Source of the DNA: Branchiostoma floridae
Lineage: Eukaryota > Chordata > Leptocardii > Amphioxiformes > Branchiostomatidae
Reading direction: 5' to 3'
DNA: 64,000 nucleotides
Assembly (NCBI RefSeq): GCF_000003815.2
Contig: NC_049983.1
Coordinates: 15,205,060-15,269,059 of the forward strand
Below the pieces are notes generated by a model that ran no database searches, was not told the DNA's origin, and saw nothing but the letters and a program-made list of their open reading frames with translations. Positions 1 through 10,306 of this stretch are shown one piece after another. Position numbers and translations under genes: made by a program. Each line of letters begins with the position of its first letter. The stretch's first letter is position 1.

Positions 1-1
1 C

Positions 2-213
2 TACTGTAAATGCAGAAATGTTTGCGGTGGATTAATGTTCGCGGTTTTCGCGGTGACCACTTCACCGCGAATTTAAAACCACCCTGAACATTTTTCTATT
101 ATGATATTAGATTGCAGTCTATGGTGTTACCGTGAACTTAAATCCACAGCAAAAAGTCCCTTTTCCAGCGGCCGCAAAATTAAATCCCCGCGAACTTAAA
201 TACATTTACAGTA
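2..213. repeat. MITE, family A (terminal TACTGTAAATGCA), complete copy
   Basis: The ends are inverted: TACTGTAAATGCA at 2-14 and its near complement ending in ATTTACAGTA at 213. The inside is built from short GCGGT/ACCGC inverted segments. Further copies lie at 43011-43202 and 45089-45248. No coding capacity is seen, so it is a non-autonomous DNA element. It lies in an intron of the leftmost gene. Confidence 0.8.
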
Positions 214-233
214 GCTTAAAAGGCATAAGTTAC

Positions 234-1394
234 CTCTTAACGGCTTCGTCGTCAGTCCTGGACCCCTCTGCGTGGTCGCCAATGTCATCTTCAACTGTGG
301 CATCGGCATCATCATCAGCATACACTGTAGCTGTGGGGTGGGGGCAAGGAGGAAAAATATTAGAACTGAGAAAACTGAAGAAGTATTTGATTTTCCTGCT
401 GCGTTGGTCCCTGAGTGAGAGAGGACCCTGACACAAGGATGGAAGGCAGTTGGCTAGTCTTCACACTGACTGCACTTCCAAGCGTCTCTGTCCAGCGGGT
501 TCAAAAGTTGGCAAGGCCGTACACATTTGAATTACAGAGATTTTGATTAACTGCCCTTGAGCATAAAACTCAGTTTTGTACACTAGGTGCAAGCCGACTA
601 AGACCAGACTGATACAGTAGCAGAACTATTCTTGATATTTTAAAGTGTGGTGGGTTCTTTTATGGCTATTACAAACGCAGGCCCTTCGGCTTGATGTCCC
701 ATCTGAGAGGACCTCCCTAACCTTAGCTAGGTTCTCATTTTCACCTGAGTCGGGTGAGGAAATATGTGTTTAGTGCCTATCCCAAGGGTTTAGCACTGGG
801 GCCTTCTTGGGACTTCTACCCAAAACCTTTAGGATTTACGTCAATAGCAAGAGTAACTACCTTTGATCTGGTTGCCATGCATTTATTTTCAGATCGAACT
901 AATTTGTCATTTCTCGAAGGTGAGACTTGATTGATTATGAAATTTTGCACACAAAACGGTTTATCAAGTGCTATAAAATCAACCAGTTTTTTCTTAATTT
1001 GAAATGTTATGTAACTCAAACATCGAAAAGGTAAAGAGGTATTTTACGGCAAGGAGGGAGGTTCAAAACAACACGACTTTCATCTGATATTACCTGCTGC
1101 AGCTGCAGGAAAAATCCGAACTGGCAACTCTAGGTGTAAAAACCGCATTCTACACAACATTTCGACACAAGTACTGATTCATACTTTTCGGAAACAAACA
1201 GTGAGAAGAAAAATTTAAAGGAACTTTTGTTTTAGAACCGGTACTGCATTCACGCCCCCCTCCCTCTCGAAAACACACACGTGGGGATTTTACATCGAAT
1301 TTCCCTCATAAAATCGTGTTGTAAAATCTTGCAATAGCTTACCTGTAGCCAGAACCAAGCACAGCACTCCGAAGAGCCAATATTTTCCCGACAT
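234..1394 (-). CDS. SSR1: Translocon-associated protein alpha-like, exons 1-2 (partial gene, 3' end off window)
   Basis: Two coding exons on the minus strand: exon 1 at 1394-1343 (donor GTAAGC, phase 1) and exon 2 at 330-234 (acceptor CCCCACAG, donor GTAACT, phase 2). They join in frame. The product starts with MSGKYWLFGVLCLVLAT, a clear signal peptide, followed by a strongly acidic stretch with the segment DADATVEDD. TRAP-alpha of the ER translocon begins in this way: signal peptide, then an acidic lumenal region. The ER-stress elements upstream (1515-1617) fit an ER-resident product. The start codon is the only ATG before the hydrophobic segment. The rest of the gene lies left of the window, so the TRAP domain is not seen. 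Another acidic secretory-pathway protein is possible. Signal peptide and exon structure are seen; the name is inference. Confidence 0.5.
648..835 (-). repeat. SINE fragment (tRNA-derived family S1, body only)
   Basis: This intronic segment carries the family S1 body, read on the minus strand: the block around CACCTGAGTCGGGTGAGGAA and the CCCAAGGG block. Both recur in the copies at 33395-33870, 35800-35960 and 39170-39510. The tRNA head is not clear here. Confidence 0.5.
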
Positions 1395-1514
1395 GGTGAC
1401 TGTTTTCGTCAGAATATCTCTTTAAAAAGAGAAAAAGACGTCAAACTCTCACAAGTCGAAAATATCGTCTGACACTGACTGAGGAAACCCGAACGGGGAA
1501 TACCTCACCGTCAG

Positions 1515-1617
1515 CCAATCAGCGCGCACCACGCTTACACACGTGACTACGCTTGAACCAATCAGCGCTGTCCAACACACAACCCCGCACGCCCAGAGCG
1601 TGGCTGGCGCTGATTGG
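1515..1617 (-). promoter_or_regulatory. Promoter with two exact ERSE sites (CCAAT-N9-CCACG) and one near match
   Basis: CCAAT at 1515-1519, nine bases, then CCACG at 1529-1533. On the minus strand CCAAT at 1617-1613, nine bases, CCACG at 1603-1599. Between them, CCAAT near 1558 is followed after nine bases by CCAAC, one step from consensus. ERSE is the known site for NF-Y plus ATF6/XBP1 in unfolded-protein-response genes. The cluster sits 120-225 bp upstream of the start codon at 1394. The match is read directly; the function is inferred. Confidence 0.75.
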
Positions 1618-1639
1618 CTGCGTGAACCCGGAAGTGGAT

Positions 1640-2440
1640 AGCAATGTGGTGAAAAGAGAGAGCTTTCTACTAATCCTCGAGCAGATGCAGGGTTTAATAT
1701 GTTTTGCGCATTTTTAAAGCACCCCCCCCCCCCCTTTTCCCCAGGTCTTTTTGGAGGTCTGAGCCTTTATGTTATGTTATCTTATTACTAGCAAGACTAG
1801 AAAAGCACACCATACCTTGCATAGGACTATAAATCAAAAGCTCCTTGCATAGGGGCAGAAACATTCTGGTGACCTCCCCTATTGAAAAGTCACAGTATGA
1901 ATGATCGACATGACGATAGCGGTCGCTTCAATGGGAAGAACAAGAAGAAAATGTTGCCAAAACAATCGTGAAATAGGCCGGACCGATCAAAAATAAACGT
2001 AGTTACATAAACGTTATGTTGGAGATTCAGTAATGTAGGATAATTTCAACAAGTGGTGTTTTAGTACTCTCCAAGCAGATGTAAGGATACGGTGTATTCT
2101 CAGTGTGTGTTTTTTGTACCCGTGTTCTTGCATTGTTGGAGGATTCAAGAGTTACTGAAAACATGCACCCATATAAACCGCAGATTGTCATGTTCCTTCA
2201 CATGGCACAGGGGCTGCATGGAGGCTTGAAGGTTATGTTATTGTTTACACCCTGCAATAAATTCACTGAAGGTAGCCGGATTCGCATTTCGTTGAGATTC
2301 GACCAACCGCAATGAAGTCTTATTCGACGTTTTTCTGCGCTGAATTCAGGTGCATTATCGTATCCAGTTTGGGGATGAAGAATGGCTTTAAATGACGTTT
2401 TAACCGTTAAATTTCTGCAAAAATAAATTCTGAACTGGTC
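1640..2440. other. Intergenic, nothing recognised
   Basis: There is a run of C at about 1721-1734 and a lone CTCCAAGCAGA motif near 2070 that resembles the terminus of the MITE at 62366. No exon-like open frame with splice signals was found on either strand. Confidence 0.4.
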
Positions 2441-2474
2441 CTATCTCTTTGAGGGTCTGCATGGGGGGTCCTGA

Positions 2475-2598
2475 CAACGCTTTACGCTAAATTCGGGACG
2501 GTCGACAACGCTTTACGTTAAATTCACGAAGGCAGGCAACGTTTTACGCTAAATTCAGACAGGCTGACAACGGTTTACGCTAAATTCTGGAAGGCTGG
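2475..2598. repeat. Tandem repeat, four units of 31 bp
   Basis: Four consecutive 31-bp units start with CAACGCTTTACGCTAAATTC or a close variant. The first 20 bases of each unit are conserved and the last 11 vary. Confidence 0.9.
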
Positions 2599-2619
2599 CA
2601 ACACTCGACAGAGGCGGAG

Positions 2620-3600
2620 TCGTGCTCCGCAAGAAAGATTGAAATTTTGACTCTCTGAAACACTATTCCCTGCATTTTGAAGGGAAATTTTCGCTGGCAA
2701 ACAAAGCTAAGTTAAATGGCATTTCTAATTAAAGAGTCCCAGGGGTTCAGCGTAAGCTTATGAGGGTGAAGCCAACTTATTTTTGCAACGTCGAGCGCCA
2801 AAGGAAAGTCCGGGAAAATTTTGAAATCCTGCCCCCCTGAAACGCCAGTTTTTTTGGCTATTATAGAAAACTAAGTAAAATTACATTTCTATCAGTAAAA
2901 AATGTGTTTGAGGTTGACACGTCACATCCCCCAGCCATGATACATATTTTTTACGAAGTCGATGACCGAAGGTGAATAGAGTGGCAAAGGAGATCCGGCT
3001 AAATTTTGAAATCTTGACCCTCTATAAAACGATATTTTGTGCATTTTGATGGGCAAATTTCTATTAGCAAAACAGATCTTTGAGGTTGACACACACCCCC
3101 AACATATTTTCAGAATTTCGAGTTCCAAAGGCGCGAGGCCGCACAAGGAGGACCATGGAAATTTTGAAATCTTGACCCTCTAAAATGATATTTCCTGCAT
3201 TCTGATGGGCAAATTTTGCTGGCAGACTAAGCTAACTTCAATGACATTTCTATTTGCAAAAAAAAAGAAGATTTTTGAGGGTATATACCATATATTTACC
3301 ATGTCGATGACCGAAGACGAAGGTGAAAGGAGTCGCAAGTGAGGTCCGGCGAAATTTTGAAATCTTGATCCTCTGAAACGCAATTTCCTGTGTTTTGAAG
3401 GACTAAATTTACTGGTAGACTACGTTTCGACTTACGAAATTTGGGAGGCCAGCTACGATTTACGGGTAATTTTTAGGCTTAATTACGCTTTACGTGAATT
3501 TGTTAGGCTAGATTACGCCTTACGTGAAATACTATGGCTACGCTTTACGGTAAATTTTCCATCCTCACTACGAATTACGTGAAATAAAATAGCTTTTTGT
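2620..3600. repeat. Composite satellite: about 160-190 bp units, then a TACG-TTTACG array
   Basis: A block containing TTTTGAAATCTTGACCCTCT recurs at about 2640, 2813, 3001, 3158 and 3351. It is followed at 3413-3590 by roughly 30-bp units carrying TACGCTTTACGTGAAATT variants, related to the 31-bp array upstream. Short open frames inside are by-products of the repeat. Confidence 0.8.
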
Positions 3601-4194
3601 TGCATGACACCCATTAGCACCGGAAACATTGAATTGGATTGAGTCAGGGTTGTAGCCAGCACCTATCATTCAGTCCTTTGAAGGAATTTTGCAGCTGGGG
3701 ACTGAAAAAAGTTTTCCCCATTCCGTCCTCTGGGACAGACAAAAATTGATTTATAAAGATATAAAAAAACTGAAACCCATGTGTTCTTCTTCACCAAAAC
3801 AGATGCCATTGAACATCTTAGTCTACAAGCAAAATTTGCACCTCAAATGCTGGAAATATGTTTCAGAGGGTCTTGATTTAAAAATTTTCTGGGACCCAGA
3901 CTCCATAGAAATGACGCGCAACACCACGCCATGCCTTCGGCGCTCGATAGGATTCCCATTCAAAATCAAGGGGACTGAAAATGATTTCAGGCTGGCTACA
4001 ACTCTGGATTGAGTCATGAAAGCGATGCTACCCCTTTCTGAATCCTTTCTGAAAAAGACTCCGAACAGAAACGCTAGCACAGAATTAACTGCTGATATGA
4101 TGAAAAACATCGGAATGTAAAATATATACATATATATAAAAATGCAAGTTTTTGGTATTGTTACATCAAGCGTGTTTAAAAAAGCAGTTGGTTA

Positions 4195-4502
4195 AGGTGG
4201 GGCCACACCTGCGTATATATTTAAGTCCGTATGAGGCGCGCATTGGAGTATTTGCCTCCATCAGGCTCCACAGGTCGTTGTAAAATAATAGAGTTTGGAC
4301 AAACGTTAACAGGTAACATTTCAGACAAGTTAGCTGGGCCGCTAACCACACTTCCCGGTCAGCTAACTCATCTGTCATGTTATGTATCTATATTTGTCCA
4401 ATTTGTACTATTTTTCCCGTGACCTGTGGAGCCTGGTAGAGACTAAGATCGTCATACGCACCTCAAACGGACTTGAATGTATACGCATGTGTGACCCCAC
4501 CT
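4195..4502. mobile_element. Harbinger-like MITE H1 (foldback), TSD TTA
   Basis: The termini are AGGTGGGGCCACACCTGCGT and its near complement ending in CCCCACCT at 4502, flanked by TTA at 4192-4194 and 4503-4505. The inside is largely palindromic. A 3-bp TTA target duplication is typical of PIF/Harbinger elements. A relative lies at 42398-42733 and shares an internal block around CAATTTGTACTATTTTTCC. Confidence 0.75.
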
Positions 4503-4505
4503 TTA

Positions 4506-6444
4506 AGGTGGGTTTACACCTGCGTATATTTTCAAGTGCGCGTGAGTTCCGCATGAAATTTTGTCAATACGCGGCCGAACGCCCAACATTTGGAATTTTT
4601 TTGGAATAAATTAAATTGTACGTCGAGCCCATCTGGCGTTTGAATTACGACTTCAGCGTTTTCATTTCGCATGAGATGCGTATGATTGCAACTGAAATGC
4701 GCAACAAAATTTTCCGTACTGCGAATAGATTCGTATGGGGTACGTATGTTGGACGTTTTCCGGACGCACACAACGTCTACCGACCGCATGCCTGACGCAC
4801 CTGGTGCTAACTGCATTCCAAACGCATTTCAGGTGTGTCAGAGGAACAGTTTCTGTTACATATACTTTTGTTTGCGAGCATTGCCAATAGAGTATTTTTG
4901 TTGGAGGAACCCTACGTATGCCTTTGTTTACAGGCAGTGCAAGTAGAACATTGACAAGTAAACAGTGAAGAGGTTTTTTTTATTCATTTGCGAAGCAGTA
5001 AAGCAGTGACACTGTGCTTTTACAGAAATGTGGGCCATAATTTACCTTAAGAAATTATGTGCACTGTTAAGATTGTGTTTGTTTTCACTTTGTCCTTAAT
5101 GATTTCCCCTATCATCTTAGTATTTCAACTACTATAAAAATCACACTCATACACACCACAAAACGCATTCAAGATCTTTATCAAACACGTAAATTAAACA
5201 ATTATGAAACCTTACGCCCTCTTTCAAAGTTGTAATATGGCTCTATATTGCACCTTTATATCATGTGGTTCTACACACACAAAAAAGTGCCATTATCAGC
5301 AAATTAAGTCAAATATCTGTTACACAAAATGGCACGTATGTCACACAAATTGACCCAGTGCTTGAGCAGGTTCCTCTACATATTCCCGTCTCTGGAGGCT
5401 CTGTTGGGACCAGTGTCCTGCATTCATGGTGTCCTGCAAGTTGTGACCATCTCTCCATGCGCCCCGGTACAAATTCGTCGGTCCTGGCCTGGATCTGACA
5501 TCATAAACCGGAAGATTCCAAAAAATCCCTATCGACCAGAGGGTTTGTCCATTCTGTCCAGAGCTAATAGAAGACGAATATCACTTTATGGTTGTATGTC
5601 CCAAATATTCCGATATACGCAATTCTCTATACAGAAGGCTGTCATTTTGTACACAAGGATTTATCCAAATGGACCTGAAGTGCAAATTCAAATACATAAA
5701 GACATGTGACAATCCCTGCATGGCAGAATATAGGTTATCCCATAATACAACTCCTGTATTAGTTAGATAAGCCTTAACTAAAGTTAAGGGGTACAAAGTA
5801 TGGCATCTACATAACTACAGTGCTATAAGCACTGTAGTTATGTAGATGCCATACTTCTGTACCTCGTACAATTGTTGTGCAATAAAGTTATATACATCTT
5901 GAGATGATTTTTTTTTTTGTCTGGAGTCAGATGCACCTTCGTATTTATTCCAAATCTGGAGTGTGCGTCGATCACGCTATCAGTACGCGTAGTATGCGCA
6001 AAGCGATCGCAGAACGCTCGGTACTAAATCGTGATCTATGTGTGCATTCGTTATACGGTTGCTCATGGTGCGTTGTGTCTGCGCTGTAAGAACGCTATGT
6101 ACTCGCATTACCGCGATTTCCGCGTATTACTGCGTGTAAAGCGCAAACATGTAGCGTCTTCATAGCGCAATCGACCGACGTGGGACAACTGTATTGCGCA
6201 TCCATAACGTTTTGGGCACCAAACTGCGTACGAATGATAGTTTTGTGCATGTCCAAAACTATCAGACGAACTGGGCGTATATTTTCGTTTGCCTGCGTAC
6301 GTGAAACTTTCTAAAGACGATTCAGATGCGATAGAGGTGCGACTTGTGCGTGCGGCCGCGTATTGAAGAAATTAGTCAAAATGTCGAAAAATGTCAAAAC
6401 GGAACTCATGCGGCATGAAATGATACGCAGGTGTAAACCCACCT
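4506..6444. mobile_element. Non-autonomous Harbinger-like element, 1.94 kb, TSD TTA
   Basis: The terminal repeats AGGTGGGTTTACACCTGCGT (4506) and its complement ending at 6444 are nearly perfect. TTA at 4503-4505 and 6445-6447 flanks the element. No transposase frame is recognisable; the open frames near 5330-5710 resemble nothing I know. A perfect 28-bp hairpin (5797-5855) and an AATAAA (about 5881) lie inside. Confidence 0.7.
5797..5855. repeat. Perfect 28-bp hairpin with 3-nt loop
   Basis: Arms 5797-5824 and 5828-5855 are exactly complementary around the loop ATA. The pairing continues weakly outwards (GTAC on both sides). The hairpin lies inside the 1.94-kb Harbinger-like element. Confidence 0.9.
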
Positions 6445-6780
6445 TTACACGACCAATAGAACATCCTTGCGTATACACTGCGTATACCTTGCTTCCCAGC
6501 AAAGCTTGCGCCGAGTGGATCACGTGACGTCGCTTGTAAGTCGGTGATAAACTTTCAGCCAATCAGCGACCTGTAATGAGACCGGACCACAACCGTGCCT
6601 TCGCCCTATATCATCTTCACTCGAGGTCAGATCCGGATTCACACTAATTTTCTTATGCCGATATACATTCAATGTGAAGTAGTGTATTTGGGAATAATTT
6701 TGCGCTATTTTCATTAAAAAGTTTAGAGAAAAATATACAAGCTGAAGTTACATGATTCATGAAGGGACCAATTATCGATC

Positions 6781-6922
6781 TATAAAAGGCGCTTTTGCAG
6801 TACGGACAGGAACAAAGGAGTGGTTACAAATCTAGGCGACCATGTGTGAATGGATGGCGCCGGGTCTTTGCCCCAAGGAAAAGGTCGTTAAGAAAAGAAG
6901 ACGATTAGATTATGTGAGCTGA
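6781..6922 (+). promoter_or_regulatory. Possible TATA promoter with a short reading frame (weak)
   Basis: TATAAAAG at 6781-6788 is followed about 55 bp later by an ATG at 6842 in an acceptable context. The frame encodes 26 residues ending after KKRRRLDYVS and is unlike any protein I know. It could equally be chance. Confidence 0.15.
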
Positions 6923-7372
6923 CCAGAAACAAAAAGAGACTCAGTTGCTAAATACCCATGACATGACGTTTCTGTGGTATATCAGGAAAGGTTAACATAC
7001 AAGCTAACAAATACACAAACAAACAAACAAAGAGGCTGATCGAAATCGTCTGCTGAGTGAGAAGATTGAAAGGGTGTCTTTCAAAGTCTTGTCACCTTGG
7101 TTACAGGCTCGAATTTTATTCCCTTTTTGAAGACAACTGCTCACGGCTAGAGCCCTGTATCTGTGATATTAAAACAAAGATTTCCTGCGGCATAAAACAT
7201 GAACAAAGGCGTCACGGCGTGGATGGCGACAACAAAAGTGGATGATTTGCTTTTTTGACAGAGAAAGGGGTGTTTCTATTTTACAGGGACACCAAAAATT
7301 AACAGTCTGCATGCGGGTGGGACACTCAACTGTTTCACAAGTGTTACACAAGTTTCCAGTAGTAGAAGAAGT

Positions 7373-7492
7373 AGCAGTGACAGTAGTAGTAGTAGATATA
7401 GTAATAGTAGTAGTAGCAGTAGTAGTAGTGCCTGTAGCAGTAGAGGTAGTAGTACTAGGCGCGATAGTAATTGTAGCTGTACTTAGCAGTAG
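7373..7492. repeat. Imperfect GTA/AGT trinucleotide repeat
   Basis: A run of AGT/GTA triplets with interruptions. The valine- or threonine-rich open frames on the two strands are products of the repeat. Confidence 0.85.
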
Positions 7493-7499
7493 TATCATT

Positions 7500-9360
7500 A
7501 GGGTCAGAATTATTTTCCTTGCGTAGTACATGTTTATTGACAATACCTACATTGTTTAGTGAAAGAAAAAAACAACACATCGGGTATTCTACTGAATAAA
7601 AACAACGATCATGCATCTATTGAAAAACAACAACAACAAAAATGTAAATGAAAACAACAAAAACTGTAACCCCAATCCGGGGCATAATAGGTGAGAAATG
7701 GAGCAGAAGTAAAAGTTAAGAGGGACAACCTGGTGACATCTATCACCTATAAACTATAGCTATTGTTGTATGTATGACAGAAAAGTGGGCGTTGTAGCAA
7801 GTATCGCCTGTTTCTTTCATAAGTAACTGTTGAAAACTGGACGAGTCAGTCTGCCACTGCACTCCGTCGCCTGCACTTCGTCTGGTGAGTACTGTTTTAT
7901 ATAAGTCATAAGCTGGTATTGAAATGTTTGCTGAAGCCTTGGATAAGCTAAGGGTACCCTAGGATATTCATTGGCGACAACCGAGATCCTCATGAACTAG
8001 TATCTTGGCAACGTGTTTGTAACTTGAAGCCTGTTCATAACTTGACTAAGGTAAGTTAGGGAAAACTACTGCGGCGTATTTGTGGGTACAGGCTTTGGTA
8101 TAAACTAATGATGTCGTAGTGGTGTGTTTTCTCAAATTTTACAAGGAGAAAGGATACGGGTATGCTTGGACGATTCGCTGACGAACTTTAGTTATCCTGA
8201 AATACTTAATGTCGGATGGGAAGTGAGAATTACTGGCCAGTCTTATTTTCATTCAGTTGACAGAAAAAGGGGGCGTTGTCGGCACATGGCACTGAAATCC
8301 GTTCTACAGTAAATGGGGACCTGCAGCTAGCTTAACTTCGGTTTCCAAGTTTTCTGGAACATCGAAGCATGTCTTGAAATTTTTATCAAGTCTCCGAGTT
8401 TGTCGCCATCTAAACTGGGAACACACCGCGTTGTCTACATAACGTTAAATTTTACATGGGCGTCTATGGTGAAACATACTTTTCCATGCGTCGGACGGAC
8501 ATTGTGAAATGCGAGTATGTGTGGAGCAAATTGTATCTTATCCAATGGGCATTCTAGCAACTTTCACACGTATCAATCCGTATTCTCAAAAGTCTCCTGA
8601 CAGGGTACAGGTGACTTGGACTGCTACAAAACAACAACACGTACAGTTTGATCGTTGTGTGGGCTATAGTCTTTGAGTACGGTAGGATTGGGCTCGAATT
8701 CGGATCTATTTCATGTATATGTGTCAGTATTGACATGACAATGGTAAAATATCATAACTGATACCAGCCCTTAAGATTTTGCTATGGCTAAACAGTCCGA
8801 TAATGACTGCCACATAGTTGCAAAGTTCTTTTCTCCGGATCCGCCTTTCTTCTGCGCTGTGCATCAGTCTGGCTTCTACTGATTTTGAAACTTAGCTGTC
8901 CGACAGTGCTTGTCCGGATTGATCTGTCATTTCAGGATTGGTAATAGTCAACTAGTCACCCTGTTTTTAGAGAAACTCACGTAACATCCAACCTGGCAAC
9001 AGGTACGTTTCAAACTTTTTCTCGGCATCTTTTAGCACTGCATGTCCGCCTATCATGCTTTCTAGCACACTGCTCTGTTCGGGGAGAAAATACTCTGGGA
9101 TAGGCATAGGCATGTAACACTCAAGGGTATGAATGTGACCTTTCAATTTTGTAGAAAAACTCAAGGAATATGCGATGGTGTGAAATAGCTTAGAATGTGC
9201 GAATGGAGAATTTTGGAAGCGTTGATCATATGATGATAATCATCATGAAACAGCAATACTAAACATGGTGCCTTGAGGCGAAACGCCACCTTTTGGCATC
9301 TGTAATGTGCGTCATTGCTCTAGTTGCTCACTGTCCGTTTAACGGTGTGCTACAACGCCC
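7500..9360. other. Intergenic, no gene recognised
   Basis: Two donor-like sites (GTGAGTACT near 7884, GTAAGTTAG near 8051) could belong to untranslated exons of the lectin gene, but nothing ties them to it. A 65-codon minus-strand frame at 8967-9164 has no recognisable family and no clear splice context. Confidence 0.35.
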
Positions 9361-9500
9361 CCGGTCACTGTCAATCATAAGTCTGTCGGCTCCATTTTAT
9401 TTACATATTTGCGCAATTATGAATTTTCTTCACCATTCATAATTCATATTTCCAAAATAATTACAATAACTCTTTCCTCAACTCTCAAGTCACATTGTAT

Positions 9501-9640
9501 TAACGCTAGTTCACCTTTATCCGCGGGCTACCCTATATCCGTTGTATTTGATAACATGGTATCTAGGGATATCAAGTCGATAGACTGCAATATTTTGAAA
9601 AGATTGAAATTTGAAACCACCATCCGTCGACCGTTGTGAG
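9501..9640. repeat. MITE family B, one end (TAACGCTAGTTCACC)
   Basis: It carries the terminus TAACGCTAGTTCACC, then CTTTATCCGCGGG, and the internal GATATCAAGTCGA. The other terminus is missing. Other copies: 10901-11060, 29311-32320, 46540-46707, 52658-52828. Confidence 0.7.
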
Positions 9641-10047
9641 TCAAACCACTGAATCAGATTCAAACAACAGCCGATTGATGTTCGTTAGGCGTGTGGCCCA
9701 CGGCGTGTCTACAGGCCATCTACTCCTTGTCATGCTTTTTGGACAGACCGGAAAGACAGGCATAAGTAGCATAACTGTCTGTAACAACGCCCATTTCCTG
9801 TCAATCATAAATCTGTCCGCTCCACCTTTTATATATTTGCGTGAATTTATGAAGCAAACATGTGATTTAATGATTCATATTTCGAAAGTAACTCTTCCTA
9901 TCTTTCTCATCGTAGTAATGTTGGTCTATGTTGCGATTTTCAGTTGTTTTTTTATTCATGAAATTCAAATAAGACTCATAAGGACTTTAAACAATGTAAA
10001 TTGTATCTCTGTTATATACATGTACTTTGTCTGACCATTGCCTCTTC

Positions 10048-10115
10048 CCTCATGATCTCAATGAAAAGCAGGCCGATCTGAGCTTTCATGAATAAACAAG
10101 GTTCAAACAAACAGG
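10048..10115. repeat. Interspersed repeat T, 3' tail
   Basis: The block AATGAAAAGCAGGCCGATCT, followed by GAGCTTTCATGAATAAACAA, recurs at 17290-17372 and 23240-23350. In those two copies it ends in an (AAAC)n run. It looks like the 3' end of a retroelement; the rest is not identified. Confidence 0.6.
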
Positions 10116-10306
10116 CATAAAGGTCACATTTAAGCCGCTTGGTCTTTGTTCCGCGAGACCGAGGGGCACAAGGTGTGTAGACTCTCTGCTTGTCACGCTT
10201 CTTTGGACAGACCGGAAAGACAGGCCTAGGCAGCATAGATTGACGATCAATTTTTTTTTTCTTCGTCAGCAAATCTAGCACGGTCTCCTGTCCTGAAATG
10301 CGCACC

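Larger units (their letters stand above)
9360..10245. repeat. Degraded duplications upstream of the lectin gene
   Basis: The segment around 9360-9450 (TGTCAATCATAA, CATATTTGCG, ATTCATATTTC) matches 9780-9890. The segment 9698-9778 (TTTGGACAGACCGGAAAGAC) matches 10162-10243. The lectin start codon follows at 10307, so these look like copies of its upstream region. Confidence 0.6.

Noticed and set aside
5329-5709. 126-codon frame inside the Harbinger-like element
   Set aside because: No transposase or DNA-binding motif visible; composition looks random.
8967-9164. 65-codon minus-strand frame
   Set aside because: Looks mildly protein-like, but there are no splice borders, no family and no neighbouring exon.
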